From Butyrivibrio sp. X503 (lineage in GTDB: Bacteria > Bacillota > Clostridia > Lachnospirales > Lachnospiraceae): a stretch of 64,000 nucleotides of DNA. Shown piece after piece: positions 26,337-36,168 of the stretch; the stretch's first letter is position 1, and every line of letters begins with the position of its first letter. A model generated the notes under the pieces. It worked only from the letters and a program-made list of their open reading frames with translations. It was not told the DNA's origin and did not search any database. The position numbers and the translations under genes are program-made. The stretch is taken from assembly GCF_003625475.1 (NCBI RefSeq), contig NZ_RAIQ01000008.1:1-64000 (forward strand), given 5' to 3'.

Positions 26337-27530
26337 ATGGGAAAAATTAAGATAAAAGAACAATATCATACAGATAAACGCCAGGTGTTTTGCATCGGAA
26401 GTAAAGGAATCCCTGCGGAATACGGCGGATTCGAGACATTCATGGAGAATCTTACTCTGTGCAAAAAGAGCGCCGACTTACGCTATCATGTTGCCGTTAT
26501 GGCAAGAGAAGATTCAAGATATGAATATAATGGTGCCAAGTGCTACAATGTCAAGGTTCCCGAAATCGGAGCTGCCAAGGCTATCATTTATGATATCAAG
26601 GCGCTTGCCAGAGCAATCAGATACTGCGAGGAGAGACCTTCTATTGAGAAGCCTGTTTTCTTTATTATGGCTTGCAGAATTGGACCTTTTATAAAGCATT
26701 ATAAGAAAAAGATAGAAAAGCTCGGCGGAGTGCTGTATGTCAATCCCGATGGACATGACTGGGAGAGAAGAAAGTGGAGTGCTCCTGTAAGAGCTTATTG
26801 GAAGCTTTCCGAGAAGCTTATGATCAAGCATGCGGATAAGGCTATCTGCGACAGCAAGGAGATAGAGAAGTATATTAACAAGGAATATGCTTCATACAAT
26901 CCTGATACAACATTTATCGCTTATGGCGCGGATCTTTCAAGATCTACATACGCAGACGATGAGGTTAAATTCACAGAATGGCTTTCGGAGTACAATACCA
27001 AGCCTCACGGCTATTACCTTGTAGTCGGCCGCTTTGTTAAAGAGAACAATTTCGACATCATAATAAGAGAGTTCCTTAAGAGCTCATCCGATAAGAAACT
27101 GATAATCATTACGACTGAGAATGGTAAGCTGCTAAAAGAGTATGATGAGCACTTGCATTTCCTTAACAGCGACAGAGTTATTGTTGCAGATTCAGTATAT
27201 GATAAGCAGTTACTTAAGAAAATAAGAGAAAATGCCTCTGCTTATATGCACGGACATGAGGTTGGAGGCACCAATCCAAGTCTTCTTGAGGCGCTTGCTT
27301 CGACGGACGTCAATCTGGTTCTTGATGTTAAGTACAACCATGAGGTTGCAGAGGATGCAGCGGTATATTGGGACAAGGAAGGCAGGAATCTGTCCGATGT
27401 TATCATGCAGGTAGAGGCTTTGTCTGATGATCGCAGGGCGGAGTACGGGAAACTTGCCAAGAAACGCATATCCGATGATTATACATGGGAGAGCATAGCA
27501 GAGAAATATGAAAAGGTATTTCTTGCATAA
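26337..27530 (+). CDS. DUF1972/GT4 glycosyltransferase (rhamnosyltransferase-like)
   Basis: 397 residues. The start of the fold, FCIGSKGIPAEYGGFETF, is the signature of DUF1972 glycosyltransferases, including streptococcal beta-1,4-rhamnosyltransferases that add the second residue of a capsule or cell-wall polysaccharide. The GT4 donor domain follows (YLVVGRFVKENN, HEVGGTNPSLLEALA). ATG 26337 has no clear RBS; TTG at 26331 is an alternative. It is the first transferase of the ABC-exported glycan operon. Confidence 0.82.
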   Translation: MGKIKIKEQYHTDKRQVFCIGSKGIPAEYGGFETFMENLTLCKKSADLRYHVAVMAREDSRYEYNGAKCYNVKVPEIGAAKAIIYDIKALARAIRYCEERPSIEKPVFFIMACRIGPFIKHYKKKIEKLGGVLYVNPDGHDWERRKWSAPVRAYWKLSEKLMIKHADKAICDSKEIEKYINKEYASYNPDTTFIAYGADLSRSTYADDEVKFTEWLSEYNTKPHGYYLVVGRFVKENNFDIIIREFLKSSSDKKLIIITTENGKLLKEYDEHLHFLNSDRVIVADSVYDKQLLKKIRENASAYMHGHEVGGTNPSLLEALASTDVNLVLDVKYNHEVAEDAAVYWDKEGRNLSDVIMQVEALSDDRRAEYGKLAKKRISDDYTWESIAEKYEKVFLA

Positions 27531-27551
27531 AAGATAGAGAGACTATTTGAT

Positions 27552-28637
27552 ATGAGAGTTGGCATAGATGTTCATATGCTCGGTGATCGCTCCGGTGGAA
27601 ATGAGAGCTTTTACAGAGGCATTCTTTCGGGGATGACTCCCGATTCCGGAGATGAATATTATTTATTCGTCAATAGTGGCGTGGATGTAACCGAGTACGA
27701 AGACAGATTTAATATAGTTTATTTTAAAAAGAATAGCTCAATATACAGAAATTGTGTTGAACTAAGGAAGTTGTGCAAGAAGTACAATATCGACGTACTT
27801 CATACGCAGTACTATCTTCCTTTTTTTGCACCTTGCAAAACAGTAGTAACGATACATGATCTTTCATTTGAGCATATAAAAGATATATTTACCAAGTCAG
27901 AATATATCAAGGACAAGATACTGGTTTCACATGCGGCAAGGAAAGCCGATATGGTTGTCACTGTTTCTGAGTTTTCCAAACAGGATATATGTACAACCTA
28001 TGGTACTGATCCATCCAAGATAGAAGTTGTTTATAACGCTGTGGATTCTGATTTTACAGTTCTTCCCAAAGATGCCAAGATCAGGTCCGAGGTTAGAAAC
28101 AAGTTTGGAATCGCAGATGATAAATATATTGTTTGTGTCAGCAATCTTCAGCCAAGGAAGAATATTCCAAGGCTGATAAGAGCATTTAATAAATATTCTG
28201 ATAATACGGGCTTAGATCATAAGCTTGTGATCGTAGGTAAGAAAGCCTGGATGTACGACGAGATCGAAAAGAGTGTTTCGGATAGCAAGGATAAGGTTAT
28301 TCTTACGGACTATGTGACCAAGGATGAGCTGATAGCGCTTCTTAATGAGGCATCAGGATGTGTCTATCCTTCGATATTTGAAGGATTCGGAATTCCTCCT
28401 CTTGAGGCTATGGCTTGTGGCACGCCTGTGGCGGCATCGGATATTCCAGTTATGAGAGAAGTTCTTGAGGATAACGATTTATTCTTTGATCCGATGGATG
28501 AAGATGGAATTGCTACTGCTATTAAGACTCTTTTGGAGACTGATTGCAAAGCTAACACTGAGATTGTAGGCAGATACTCATGGAAGAAGAGTGCTGATAT
28601 TCTCAAGCAGGTATATAAAAAGGCACAATTGGGTTAG
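27552..28637 (+). CDS. GT4-family glycosyltransferase
   Basis: 361 residues, GT-B fold. The N-terminal domain starts MRVGIDVHMLGDRSGG. The donor domain has VSNLQPRKNIPRLI and the EX7E region PSIFEGFGIPPLEAMACG near 270-287, typical of mannosyl- and heptosyltransferase-like GT4 enzymes. It lies 21 bases after the DUF1972 gene. Sugar specificity cannot be read from sequence; heptose is plausible because the operon also encodes GDP-heptose synthesis. Confidence 0.87.
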   Translation: MRVGIDVHMLGDRSGGNESFYRGILSGMTPDSGDEYYLFVNSGVDVTEYEDRFNIVYFKKNSSIYRNCVELRKLCKKYNIDVLHTQYYLPFFAPCKTVVTIHDLSFEHIKDIFTKSEYIKDKILVSHAARKADMVVTVSEFSKQDICTTYGTDPSKIEVVYNAVDSDFTVLPKDAKIRSEVRNKFGIADDKYIVCVSNLQPRKNIPRLIRAFNKYSDNTGLDHKLVIVGKKAWMYDEIEKSVSDSKDKVILTDYVTKDELIALLNEASGCVYPSIFEGFGIPPLEAMACGTPVAASDIPVMREVLEDNDLFFDPMDEDGIATAIKTLLETDCKANTEIVGRYSWKKSADILKQVYKKAQLG

Positions 28638-28654
28638 TTAGGACGGATTTATTG

Positions 28655-28686
28655 TTTCCCAAGCGAGGAAGAACTTGCTTGGGAAA
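28655..28686 (+). other. Intercistronic hairpin
   Basis: TTTCCCAAGC and GCTTGGGAAA, 10 bp perfect, 12-base loop, followed by only TATTT. It may be a weak terminator or an mRNA processing or stability element inside the operon. Confidence 0.6.
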
Positions 28687-28708
28687 TATTTAAGTGCAGA
28701 GGAATAGT

Positions 28709-29569
28709 ATGAAACTGGGACTGGTTGTACTAAACTATAATGATTCTGAGACAACTATATCATTTTTGAATCACATCAAAAAATATGGAATAATAGAGAG
28801 GATTGTTGTTGTAGATAACTGTTCCACCGACGATTCATTTGATAAGCTTAAAGAGCTTGAAAACGACAAGATTGACGTGATCCGAACGGATGAGAACAGA
28901 GGATACGCAGCCGGAAACAACTATGGAGCAGGATTCCTGACCAAAGAATGCAATCCCGAGTACATCATCATATCCAATCCCGATGTGTTTTTTGAGGAAT
29001 CCGTGGTAGAAACAATGCTTGGCTACCTAGAAAAGCTTCCGGGGGCGGCAGCTGTTGCTTGCAAAATGAATTGCCTATCGGGAATAAATCTTCCAATAGC
29101 ATGGAAACTACCTAAGTTTAGAGACTGCCTCATTCAGGATTCATATATATTCAAGAAAGTGTTTGGAGATCCTTTGGAATACAAGGAGGACCGTCTTAAA
29201 TCTGAAATCAGCTTGGTCGATGTACTTCCGGGATCAATGTTCATGATCAAAACAGAAGCTTTTGATAAGGTCGGGGGATTTGATGAGCACACATTCCTGT
29301 ACTATGAGGAAAACATCCTCGCATTTAAGCTTCAAAAAGAAGGCTATAAGAATTATCTTATAAACAACTGCACTTATGACCACATGCATTCAGTCAGCAT
29401 AGACAAGAACATAGCATCCGTCAAAAAACGCTTTGAAGTAGCTTATTATAGCAGAGAATGGTACTGTAAGGAATATCTTGGAGCAAGTTCCATACAGCTC
29501 AAATTACTGCATATTTTCTATAAAATCGGTGTTTTTAACTATTTGATCTATAAGAAAATAAAGGGATGA
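28709..29569 (+). CDS. GT2-family glycosyltransferase
   Basis: 286 residues. GT-A fold of the rhamnosyltransferase (WbbL-like) type: LGLVVLNYNDSETT at the start, VDNCSTDDSF, NRGYAAGNNYG, the metal site ISNPDVFF near 94-101, PGSMFMIK and GGFDEHTFLYYEE (acceptor-site acidic pair). The ATG at 28709 follows AGAGG by 7 bases; a GTG 15 bases earlier is less likely. Substrate unknown. Confidence 0.88.
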   Translation: MKLGLVVLNYNDSETTISFLNHIKKYGIIERIVVVDNCSTDDSFDKLKELENDKIDVIRTDENRGYAAGNNYGAGFLTKECNPEYIIISNPDVFFEESVVETMLGYLEKLPGAAAVACKMNCLSGINLPIAWKLPKFRDCLIQDSYIFKKVFGDPLEYKEDRLKSEISLVDVLPGSMFMIKTEAFDKVGGFDEHTFLYYEENILAFKLQKEGYKNYLINNCTYDHMHSVSIDKNIASVKKRFEVAYYSREWYCKEYLGASSIQLKLLHIFYKIGVFNYLIYKKIKG

Positions 29570-29580
29570 GAAAGTAATAT

Positions 29581-30786
29581 ATGAAGATATTATGGATATC
29601 GCCTTTCTTGCCGTATGACAATGTTGATCACGCCGGCGGAAAGCTCCTAAATCATTATATTAATTCAATTATTGAGAATACATCCTATGATGTGAGATAT
29701 GTTGGCTTTGCCAAAACTGATGAATACAAGCAATTTACCTTGGACAAGAAGATCAAGTGCTACATAGATTTTTATCATGATCATGGGATCAAGAAGCTTG
29801 TCCGAAATGCTTATGACCTGTATTCACTCAAGTGTCCGTTAGACAGAAACGGCAATATCACGACAAGTTACTTGAAATTATGTATAATAGAGCGTCTTAA
29901 GGCACTTAAAAAAGAAGGCTATGAACCGGATGTTATAATACTTCATTGGACACAGACGATAGTTTTCGTCAAAGATGTGAAAAAAATCTTTGCGACCTCC
30001 AAGATAGTAGGAATAGAAGAAGATGTCAGCATACAGGCATGCCTTCGCAAATACGAAAATGCCAAGAGCAAGCTACAAAAAATGATCACAAAAATGCGCT
30101 ATGATAACATAGAAAAGTCTGAGATTGCCGCATTAAACAATTGTGATCTTGTAATACTCAACAACGAAAAAGACCTAGAAATGTTGAATAAGCGTGGTAT
30201 TCGCACGCCTGTTAAAATATGGTCTACATATTATGATAGAATAACTGTTAAAAGGGAAACTGAGCCTCAAAAGAACATTCTCTTTTACGGAGATATGTCA
30301 AGGCCTGAGAACTACAGACCGGCCTTGTGGTTGATCGATGAGGTTTTCCCTCTTGTTGAGAAGCTTGGTCTTAAGCTTGTGATACTTGGGGGACATCCCA
30401 CCAAGGAATTGCTTGACAGAGCTTCGGATAAGGTGATAATAACAGGCTTTGTTGAAGATATAGAACCGTATTTGGCTTCAAGCCTATGCCTTGCAGCACC
30501 GCTTGTTCTGGGAGCGGGAATAAAGGTTAAGGTGTTGACCTGTATGGCTGCGGGAATTCCTGTTTGTACCAATGATGTGGGAATAGAAGGAATACCGGCC
30601 GAGGAAGGCAAGCATTATCTGCACTGCGAGGACAAGAACGAGTATGCAGATGCTATAAAGAAGCTTTATGAGAATAATAGTTATGCGGAAGAAATAGCAA
30701 TAAATGCCCGCAAGCTGATAGATGATAAATTTGATTATCATAAGAGCAGCAAAGATTTTGCAAAGTGGCTGCAAGAATTAGTATAA
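29581..30786 (+). CDS. GT4-family glycosyltransferase
   Basis: 401 residues, GT-B fold: MKILWISPFLPYD and HAGGKLLNHY in the acceptor domain. The donor domain has ILFYGDMSRPEN and the late APLVLGAGIKVKVLTCMAAGIP motif, resembling the C-terminal domain of the bifunctional transferase encoded downstream. It starts 11 bases after the previous gene. Confidence 0.85.
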   Translation: MKILWISPFLPYDNVDHAGGKLLNHYINSIIENTSYDVRYVGFAKTDEYKQFTLDKKIKCYIDFYHDHGIKKLVRNAYDLYSLKCPLDRNGNITTSYLKLCIIERLKALKKEGYEPDVIILHWTQTIVFVKDVKKIFATSKIVGIEEDVSIQACLRKYENAKSKLQKMITKMRYDNIEKSEIAALNNCDLVILNNEKDLEMLNKRGIRTPVKIWSTYYDRITVKRETEPQKNILFYGDMSRPENYRPALWLIDEVFPLVEKLGLKLVILGGHPTKELLDRASDKVIITGFVEDIEPYLASSLCLAAPLVLGAGIKVKVLTCMAAGIPVCTNDVGIEGIPAEEGKHYLHCEDKNEYADAIKKLYENNSYAEEIAINARKLIDDKFDYHKSSKDFAKWLQELV

Positions 30787-30828
30787 TTGGAAGTAATGTA
30801 AAGCGAAAAGGAGTGTTTGTAAGATAAC

Positions 30829-31608
30829 ATGAAAATTTCCAAAGATGATATAAGGCTGCTTCTAAGCCTTGTAAAAAACGACTTAAAATCAAGATATTCA
30901 GGCTCGGCCCTTGGACTTGTATGGGCGTTTGTTCAGCCGCTTATCACTGTATTGGTATTCTGGTTTGTATTTACGGGATTTAAAAATCCACCGGTTGATG
31001 ACGTTCAGTTTATTATATGGTTTGTAGCAGCATATATACCGTGGACTTTCTTTAATGATGGACTTTTGTCTACCACTAACGTTTTTTATGAATATTCATA
31101 TTTGGTCAAGAAGATGAAATTTAAGATCTGGCTGCTTCCACTGATCAAGTTGCTTTCATCATTTTGCATCCATGTATTCCTGCTTTTATTTGTGTTCCTT
31201 ATGTATTTGATATATGGATACACTCCAAATATTGCGTGGATAAGTGTTTTCTACTATTCGTTCTGTGTATTTGCACTGCTTATTGGACTTGCATATTGTG
31301 TAGGGGCTGTATCAGTATTTTTCAAGGATGCGGCGCAGCTTGTTAATATTATTTTGCAGCTTGGCTTTTGGATGACGCCTGTATTTTGGAGTCCTGCGAC
31401 AATGAACGGAAAAATACTGAAGATACTCAGCTTCAATCCGCTTTACTATGTCATGGAAGGAAACAGAGCGGCACTTATATATAGTGTGGGCTTTTGGAAC
31501 AGACCCATATTGGAAACGGTATATTTTTGGGGGTTTGCACTGGCTATGTTTATAATAGGTACCAAAGTATATAAGAATCTTCGAGTACATTTTTCGGATT
31601 TACTATAA
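30829..31608 (+). CDS. ABC-2 type polysaccharide export permease (Wzm-like)
   Basis: 259 residues with about six transmembrane segments and the ABC2_membrane pattern: SRYSGSALGLVWAFVQPL after a cytosolic entry helix, IPWTFFNDGL, and FWMTPVFWSP. This is the membrane half of the transporter that moves undecaprenyl-linked polysaccharide, or teichoic acid, across the membrane. The ATP-binding partner follows after 19 bases. Confidence 0.92.
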   Translation: MKISKDDIRLLLSLVKNDLKSRYSGSALGLVWAFVQPLITVLVFWFVFTGFKNPPVDDVQFIIWFVAAYIPWTFFNDGLLSTTNVFYEYSYLVKKMKFKIWLLPLIKLLSSFCIHVFLLLFVFLMYLIYGYTPNIAWISVFYYSFCVFALLIGLAYCVGAVSVFFKDAAQLVNIILQLGFWMTPVFWSPATMNGKILKILSFNPLYYVMEGNRAALIYSVGFWNRPILETVYFWGFALAMFIIGTKVYKNLRVHFSDLL

Positions 31609-31627
31609 ATTATATGGAGCATTATAG

Positions 31628-32935
31628 ATGGAAGATATTGTTGTAAGAGCTGAAAATATTACAAAAGAATATAAGCTGTATAACTCTGAAATGGATAGAC
31701 TCAAGGAGGCTTTTCATCCTTTTAAAAAGTGCTATCACAAGAAGTTCTATGCATTAAAAAATGTTTCCTTTGAGATCAAGAAGGGTGAGAAGATAGGAAT
31801 CATAGGATCCAACGGAGCAGGTAAATCAACGCTTCTTAAGATCCTTACGGATGTCCTTAATCAGACATCCGGAACACTTGAGACAAAGGGAAATGTGGCT
31901 GCGCTGTTGGAGCTTGGTGCCGGCTTTAATCCTGACTATACCGGAATGGAGAATATTAAGCTAAACGCCACTTTGATGGGAATTCCTCAGAATCAGCTCG
32001 AGGAGATCACTGAGAAGATAATTGACTTTGCGGATATAGGTGACTTTATCAATCAGCCCGTAAAGAGCTATTCAAGCGGTATGTTTGTGCGCCTTGCTTT
32101 CGCAACACAGATTTTTTCCGATCCGGATATCTTGATCGTTGATGAAGCACTTTCTGTAGGAGATATAAGATTCCAGCAGAAGTGCTACAGGGCAATGGAT
32201 CAGCTCATGAAGAATAAGACGGTTATTCTTGTTACGCATGATACAGCGGCCGTGACCAGATTCTGTAAAAGAGTAATCTGGCTTAATCACGGTGAGAAGA
32301 TGTTTGACGGTAATACGATCGAGGGACTTCATAAATATCAGGAATACATATTACACCAGATCAGTGATGATAAAAGTACTTTCGGTACACACGATTATGA
32401 TGATATGCTGGATGGTGATGTGGAAGTAGAAAGAGACGAGCGAAAAGAAAGCATTGAAGTTCCGGATGTTGTTCCGGGTGTATACAACAAGGGCAACGGT
32501 GACGCTGATATATATCAGTGCGGCTTATTTAATGATAAGTATGAGATCATTGATGTATTGGAACCCGGAATGAAGGTTCATTGTATTATAAGGATTGATT
32601 TCAAAAAGACGGCTGCACGTCCTATTTTCGGATTGTCCATAAGGGACCGTTTGGGCAACGAAGTTATAGGAATAAACACAGAAACACTTGGCGTGAAGTT
32701 GGAAAGTGCAAGCGGTAAGGTGGAGTATGATATGAGCTTTACTGTACCGCCGCTCAATAAGGGGGAATTTTCTGTAGCGATGGCGGTGGCAAACGGATAT
32801 CAAGACGATCATGTTCAGTTATGCTGGCTGGATGATGCATTGGTATTCTCGGTTCCGAGACGAGAATTTGATATTCCGGGGCTTATATATATAAACAGGG
32901 GGAATGTTAAAGAGTATGTTGTTAAGGAGAATTAG
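31628..32935 (+). CDS. ABC transporter ATPase with glycan-binding C-terminal domain (Wzt-like)
   Basis: 435 residues. The ATPase has Walker A GSNGAGKST (60-68), signature SYSSGM (147-152) and Walker B ILIVDEAL (168-175). Residues about 285-430 form an extra beta-rich domain like the Wzt C-terminal carbohydrate-binding domain, which in the E. coli O9a system recognises the capped polymer end. Its presence suggests the exported glycan carries a terminal modification, such as methyl or phosphate. RBS ATGGAG lies upstream. Confidence 0.93.
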   Translation: MEDIVVRAENITKEYKLYNSEMDRLKEAFHPFKKCYHKKFYALKNVSFEIKKGEKIGIIGSNGAGKSTLLKILTDVLNQTSGTLETKGNVAALLELGAGFNPDYTGMENIKLNATLMGIPQNQLEEITEKIIDFADIGDFINQPVKSYSSGMFVRLAFATQIFSDPDILIVDEALSVGDIRFQQKCYRAMDQLMKNKTVILVTHDTAAVTRFCKRVIWLNHGEKMFDGNTIEGLHKYQEYILHQISDDKSTFGTHDYDDMLDGDVEVERDERKESIEVPDVVPGVYNKGNGDADIYQCGLFNDKYEIIDVLEPGMKVHCIIRIDFKKTAARPIFGLSIRDRLGNEVIGINTETLGVKLESASGKVEYDMSFTVPPLNKGEFSVAMAVANGYQDDHVQLCWLDDALVFSVPRREFDIPGLIYINRGNVKEYVVKEN

Positions 32936-32937
32936 TT

Positions 32938-35133
32938 TTGAGCTCAGAAAACAGTAAGTTGAAGTTCTTTGCGAAGGTTATTGCCAGATGCATAAGACAC
33001 CCTAAGTTTATTTTTATCGCGCTCCATCCAAGGAGAATATTTAATTTTTTTAAAGCACTCAAAAATGAAGGCATGGCGGGCGTAAGGCTTCGTTATAAGT
33101 ATGTCGTAAATGACAGTATCGGACGCCCCATGACTATTTTTAACAATGAATTGGATCTTTTCCCAGTTCTGAAAGACGGCGTGGAGAGACCGATTGAAGA
33201 ATACAAACAGCTAAGCTTTACGGAATACGACAATCCGGAAGTTTCGATAGTAATACCGGTTTACAATCAGCTTGATTATACCTATAACTGCTTAAGATCT
33301 ATTCAGAAACACAGCGGTGATGTGACCTATCAGATCATAATCGCAGACGATCGTTCTACAGATGCAACACAGCGTATCAAAGAAATAGTATCGGGAATTA
33401 CAGTTGTAAGAAATGAAGAGAATTTAAGATTCCTGCTTAACTGCAAAAATGCGGCTAAGTATGCCAATGGCGAGTATATTTTGTTCCTTAATAATGATAC
33501 ACAGGTTCAGAAGAACTGGCTTAGACCCCTTATTGACCTCATGAGTGATCCCAAAGTCGGCATGACGGGTTCTAAACTGTTATATCCGGACGGAATGCTT
33601 CAGGAAGCGGGCGGTATCCTTTGGAAAGACGGCTCCGCATGGAACTACGGTAATAAAAAAGATCCGTTGGATCCGGAATATAACTATGTCAAAGAAGCGG
33701 ATTATATTTCAGGCGCAGCGATCATGATCAGAAAGAGCCTCTGGGAAGAGATAGGCGGATTCGATGAGAGATTTGTACCTGCATATTGTGAGGATTCGGA
33801 TCTTGCGTTTGAAGTAAGAAAACACGGATATAAGGTGCTTTATCAGCCTTTGTCTGTTGTTGTACATTTCGAGGGCGTTTCAAACGGAACCGATGTTAAT
33901 TCCGGTCAGAAATCATATCAGGTAACCAACAGCAAGAAATTCTATGAGAAGTGGAAAGACGTTCTGGAAAAAGAGAATTTCAACAATGCGGAGAACGTCT
34001 TTATAGCCAAGGATCGCAGCAGGTTTAAAAAGCATATCCTTGTGGTCGATCAGTATGTTCCGTGGCATGATAGGGATGCAGGCTGCAAGACTTCTTATAT
34101 GTACCTTAAGATGTTCGTTAAAATGGGCTTGCACGTGACATTTATCGGAGATAATTATTACAAGCATGAGCCTTATACAACTGAGCTTAATCAGCTTGGA
34201 ATAGAGGTGCTCTATGGCAGTTATTATTGCAAGAACTGGAAGAATTTCCTGAAAGAGAACCTTAAGTTTTTTGATTATGTATATCTTCAGAGACCTCATA
34301 TTGCATCAAGATACATGGATGTTGTTAAAAAGTATGGCAGTAACGCCAAGGTAATATATTATGCCCACGATCTTCATCATGTGAGAGAAAAAAGAGAATA
34401 CGAGATAACCGGTGATCCGAGCAAATTAAAAGCTTCCGAGAAATGGAAGGCAATAGAGTATGATCTTTTCTCTAAAGCTGATGTGGGACAGGTTGTAGGA
34501 AACTATGAGCAGGCTATAATGCAAGAGGCTTTTCCGGACAAGCCTATCAGGAGTATACCGATCTTTGCTTATGAAGATATTCCGGATAATGTCAGAAAAG
34601 ACTTTTCACAGAGACAGGACCTTATGTATGTAGGAGGCTTTGGACATCCGCCTAATGTTGACAGCGTTCTTTGGTTCGCCAAAGAGATTTTGCCGCTTAT
34701 CGTTGAGAAATATCCCGATATAAAATGGCATGTTGTCGGAAGTAAAGCACCTGAGGAAGTGGAAGCTCTTGCGAGTGAGAATATAATAATACACGGTTTC
34801 CTTTCTGACGAAGAGCTTGCAGCTCTTTATAACTCATGCAGAATAGATATTGCGCCTCTTCGTTTTGGCGCAGGTGTGAAGGGAAAGGTTGTTGAGGCTG
34901 CATATTATCAGACACCTCTTGTTACAACTTCTATCGGAGCCGAGGGGCTGGATGATACCATGGGCAACATGATCGTTGTTGACGATGCCAAGGAAATGGC
35001 AGAGCGTATTTGCAGCTTATATGAGGATTATGATGCGCTCAGAAAAATGTCAGATGCAGGTAAAGAGTTTGTAGAAAAGTATTTCACACCCAAGAGTGCT
35101 GAAGATATTTTAAGATTGGATATAGAGGTATAA
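32938..35133 (+). CDS. Bifunctional GT2-GT4 glycosyltransferase
   Basis: 731 residues. Residues about 95-340 are a GT2 domain: VSIVIPVYNQLDYTY, ADDRSTDATQ, the metal site FLNNDTQV, and GGFDERFVPAYCED. Residues about 360-725 are a GT4-like domain: YVGGFGHPPNVDSVLWF and IAPLRFGAGVKGKVVEA. Two active sites in one chain suggest it builds a disaccharide repeat or adds two successive sugars. A short N-terminal segment (1-90) is basic and helical and may contact the membrane. TTG start, two bases after the previous stop, with AAGGAGA 7 bases upstream. Confidence 0.88.
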   Translation: MSSENSKLKFFAKVIARCIRHPKFIFIALHPRRIFNFFKALKNEGMAGVRLRYKYVVNDSIGRPMTIFNNELDLFPVLKDGVERPIEEYKQLSFTEYDNPEVSIVIPVYNQLDYTYNCLRSIQKHSGDVTYQIIIADDRSTDATQRIKEIVSGITVVRNEENLRFLLNCKNAAKYANGEYILFLNNDTQVQKNWLRPLIDLMSDPKVGMTGSKLLYPDGMLQEAGGILWKDGSAWNYGNKKDPLDPEYNYVKEADYISGAAIMIRKSLWEEIGGFDERFVPAYCEDSDLAFEVRKHGYKVLYQPLSVVVHFEGVSNGTDVNSGQKSYQVTNSKKFYEKWKDVLEKENFNNAENVFIAKDRSRFKKHILVVDQYVPWHDRDAGCKTSYMYLKMFVKMGLHVTFIGDNYYKHEPYTTELNQLGIEVLYGSYYCKNWKNFLKENLKFFDYVYLQRPHIASRYMDVVKKYGSNAKVIYYAHDLHHVREKREYEITGDPSKLKASEKWKAIEYDLFSKADVGQVVGNYEQAIMQEAFPDKPIRSIPIFAYEDIPDNVRKDFSQRQDLMYVGGFGHPPNVDSVLWFAKEILPLIVEKYPDIKWHVVGSKAPEEVEALASENIIIHGFLSDEELAALYNSCRIDIAPLRFGAGVKGKVVEAAYYQTPLVTTSIGAEGLDDTMGNMIVVDDAKEMAERICSLYEDYDALRKMSDAGKEFVEKYFTPKSAEDILRLDIEV

Positions 35134-35148
35134 AGAAGGGAATTAAGC

Positions 35149-36168
35149 ATGGTTATATCAAAAACACCGTTTAGAATGTCGTTTTTTGGTGGCGGCACGG
35201 ATATGGAGGAGTTTTTCAAGGAGCACGGAGGAGCAATAATATCGACAACCTTTGATAAGTATTGCTATGTAAATGTCAGACATTTACCGCCCTTTTTTGA
35301 TTACTCCACAGAGCTTGCATATTCCAAGATGGAGAGGGTTAGTGAGATCGGTAAGATTGAACATCCCGCCATTAGAAATGCTATGGATATGCTTGACATG
35401 CAAGAAATCAGACTTACATATGAGGCTGACCTTCCTGCGAGATCGGGTCTTGGAACAAGCAGCTCATTTGCCGTTGGAATGCTTAATGCTTTTTATGCAC
35501 TTAAGGGTAAGTATGTAGATAAGAAGAAGCTTGCGGATGATGCCATCTATCTTGAGAGAGTACTCTGCAAGGAAGCCGGTGGCTGGCAGGATCAGATTGC
35601 AGCAGCATATGGTGGACTTAACAGGATAAGCTTTAATGCTAACGGATATGAAGTGGATCCGATTATCATTTCTCCCGAAAGAAAAAAAGAGCTTAACGGA
35701 AATCTCTTGATGTTCTTTACCGGATTTACAAGATTTTCTTCTGAAGTTCAGAAGGCCAATTCCGGCGGAAACAAGGAAGAGAAAGAGCGCCAGTTACTTG
35801 AGATGCTTGGTCTTGTTGACGAAGCGGAAAAGGCTCTTACGGATAAGAATGTAAGCCTAAATGAGTTCGGAAGACTCTTGGATTATACTTGGAAGCTTAA
35901 GAGAAATACAGGATCTGCTGTTACAACAGATCATATCGACGAGATCTATAAAAAGGGAATCGATGCCGGTGCTTTGGGAGGCAAACTTCTCGGAGCCGGC
36001 GGCGGTGGATTCTTTGTTTTCTATGTTGAGAAAGACAAGCAGGATAAGGTTAAGGAAGCTCTCAGTAATCTTATGTATATTCCGTTTGAGTTTGAAGACG
36101 GCGGAACAAGGATCATTCACTATACACCGGAAGCATTTGTTCCGAATAGCGGGAGAGTTCTTGCATGA
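35149..36168 (+). CDS. hddA: D-glycero-alpha-D-manno-heptose-7-phosphate kinase
   Basis: 339 residues, GHMP kinase fold. PFRMSFFGGGTDM near the start, ATP loop PARSGLGTSSSFAVG (96-110), and C-terminal GGKLLGAGGGGFFVF. This is the HddA pattern, which phosphorylates heptose-7-phosphate at O-1 to give the 1,7-bisphosphate. The next two genes supply the remaining steps to GDP-D-glycero-alpha-D-manno-heptose, which supports the name. The next gene's ATG overlaps its stop by four bases. Confidence 0.92.
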   Translation: MVISKTPFRMSFFGGGTDMEEFFKEHGGAIISTTFDKYCYVNVRHLPPFFDYSTELAYSKMERVSEIGKIEHPAIRNAMDMLDMQEIRLTYEADLPARSGLGTSSSFAVGMLNAFYALKGKYVDKKKLADDAIYLERVLCKEAGGWQDQIAAAYGGLNRISFNANGYEVDPIIISPERKKELNGNLLMFFTGFTRFSSEVQKANSGGNKEEKERQLLEMLGLVDEAEKALTDKNVSLNEFGRLLDYTWKLKRNTGSAVTTDHIDEIYKKGIDAGALGGKLLGAGGGGFFVFYVEKDKQDKVKEALSNLMYIPFEFEDGGTRIIHYTPEAFVPNSGRVLA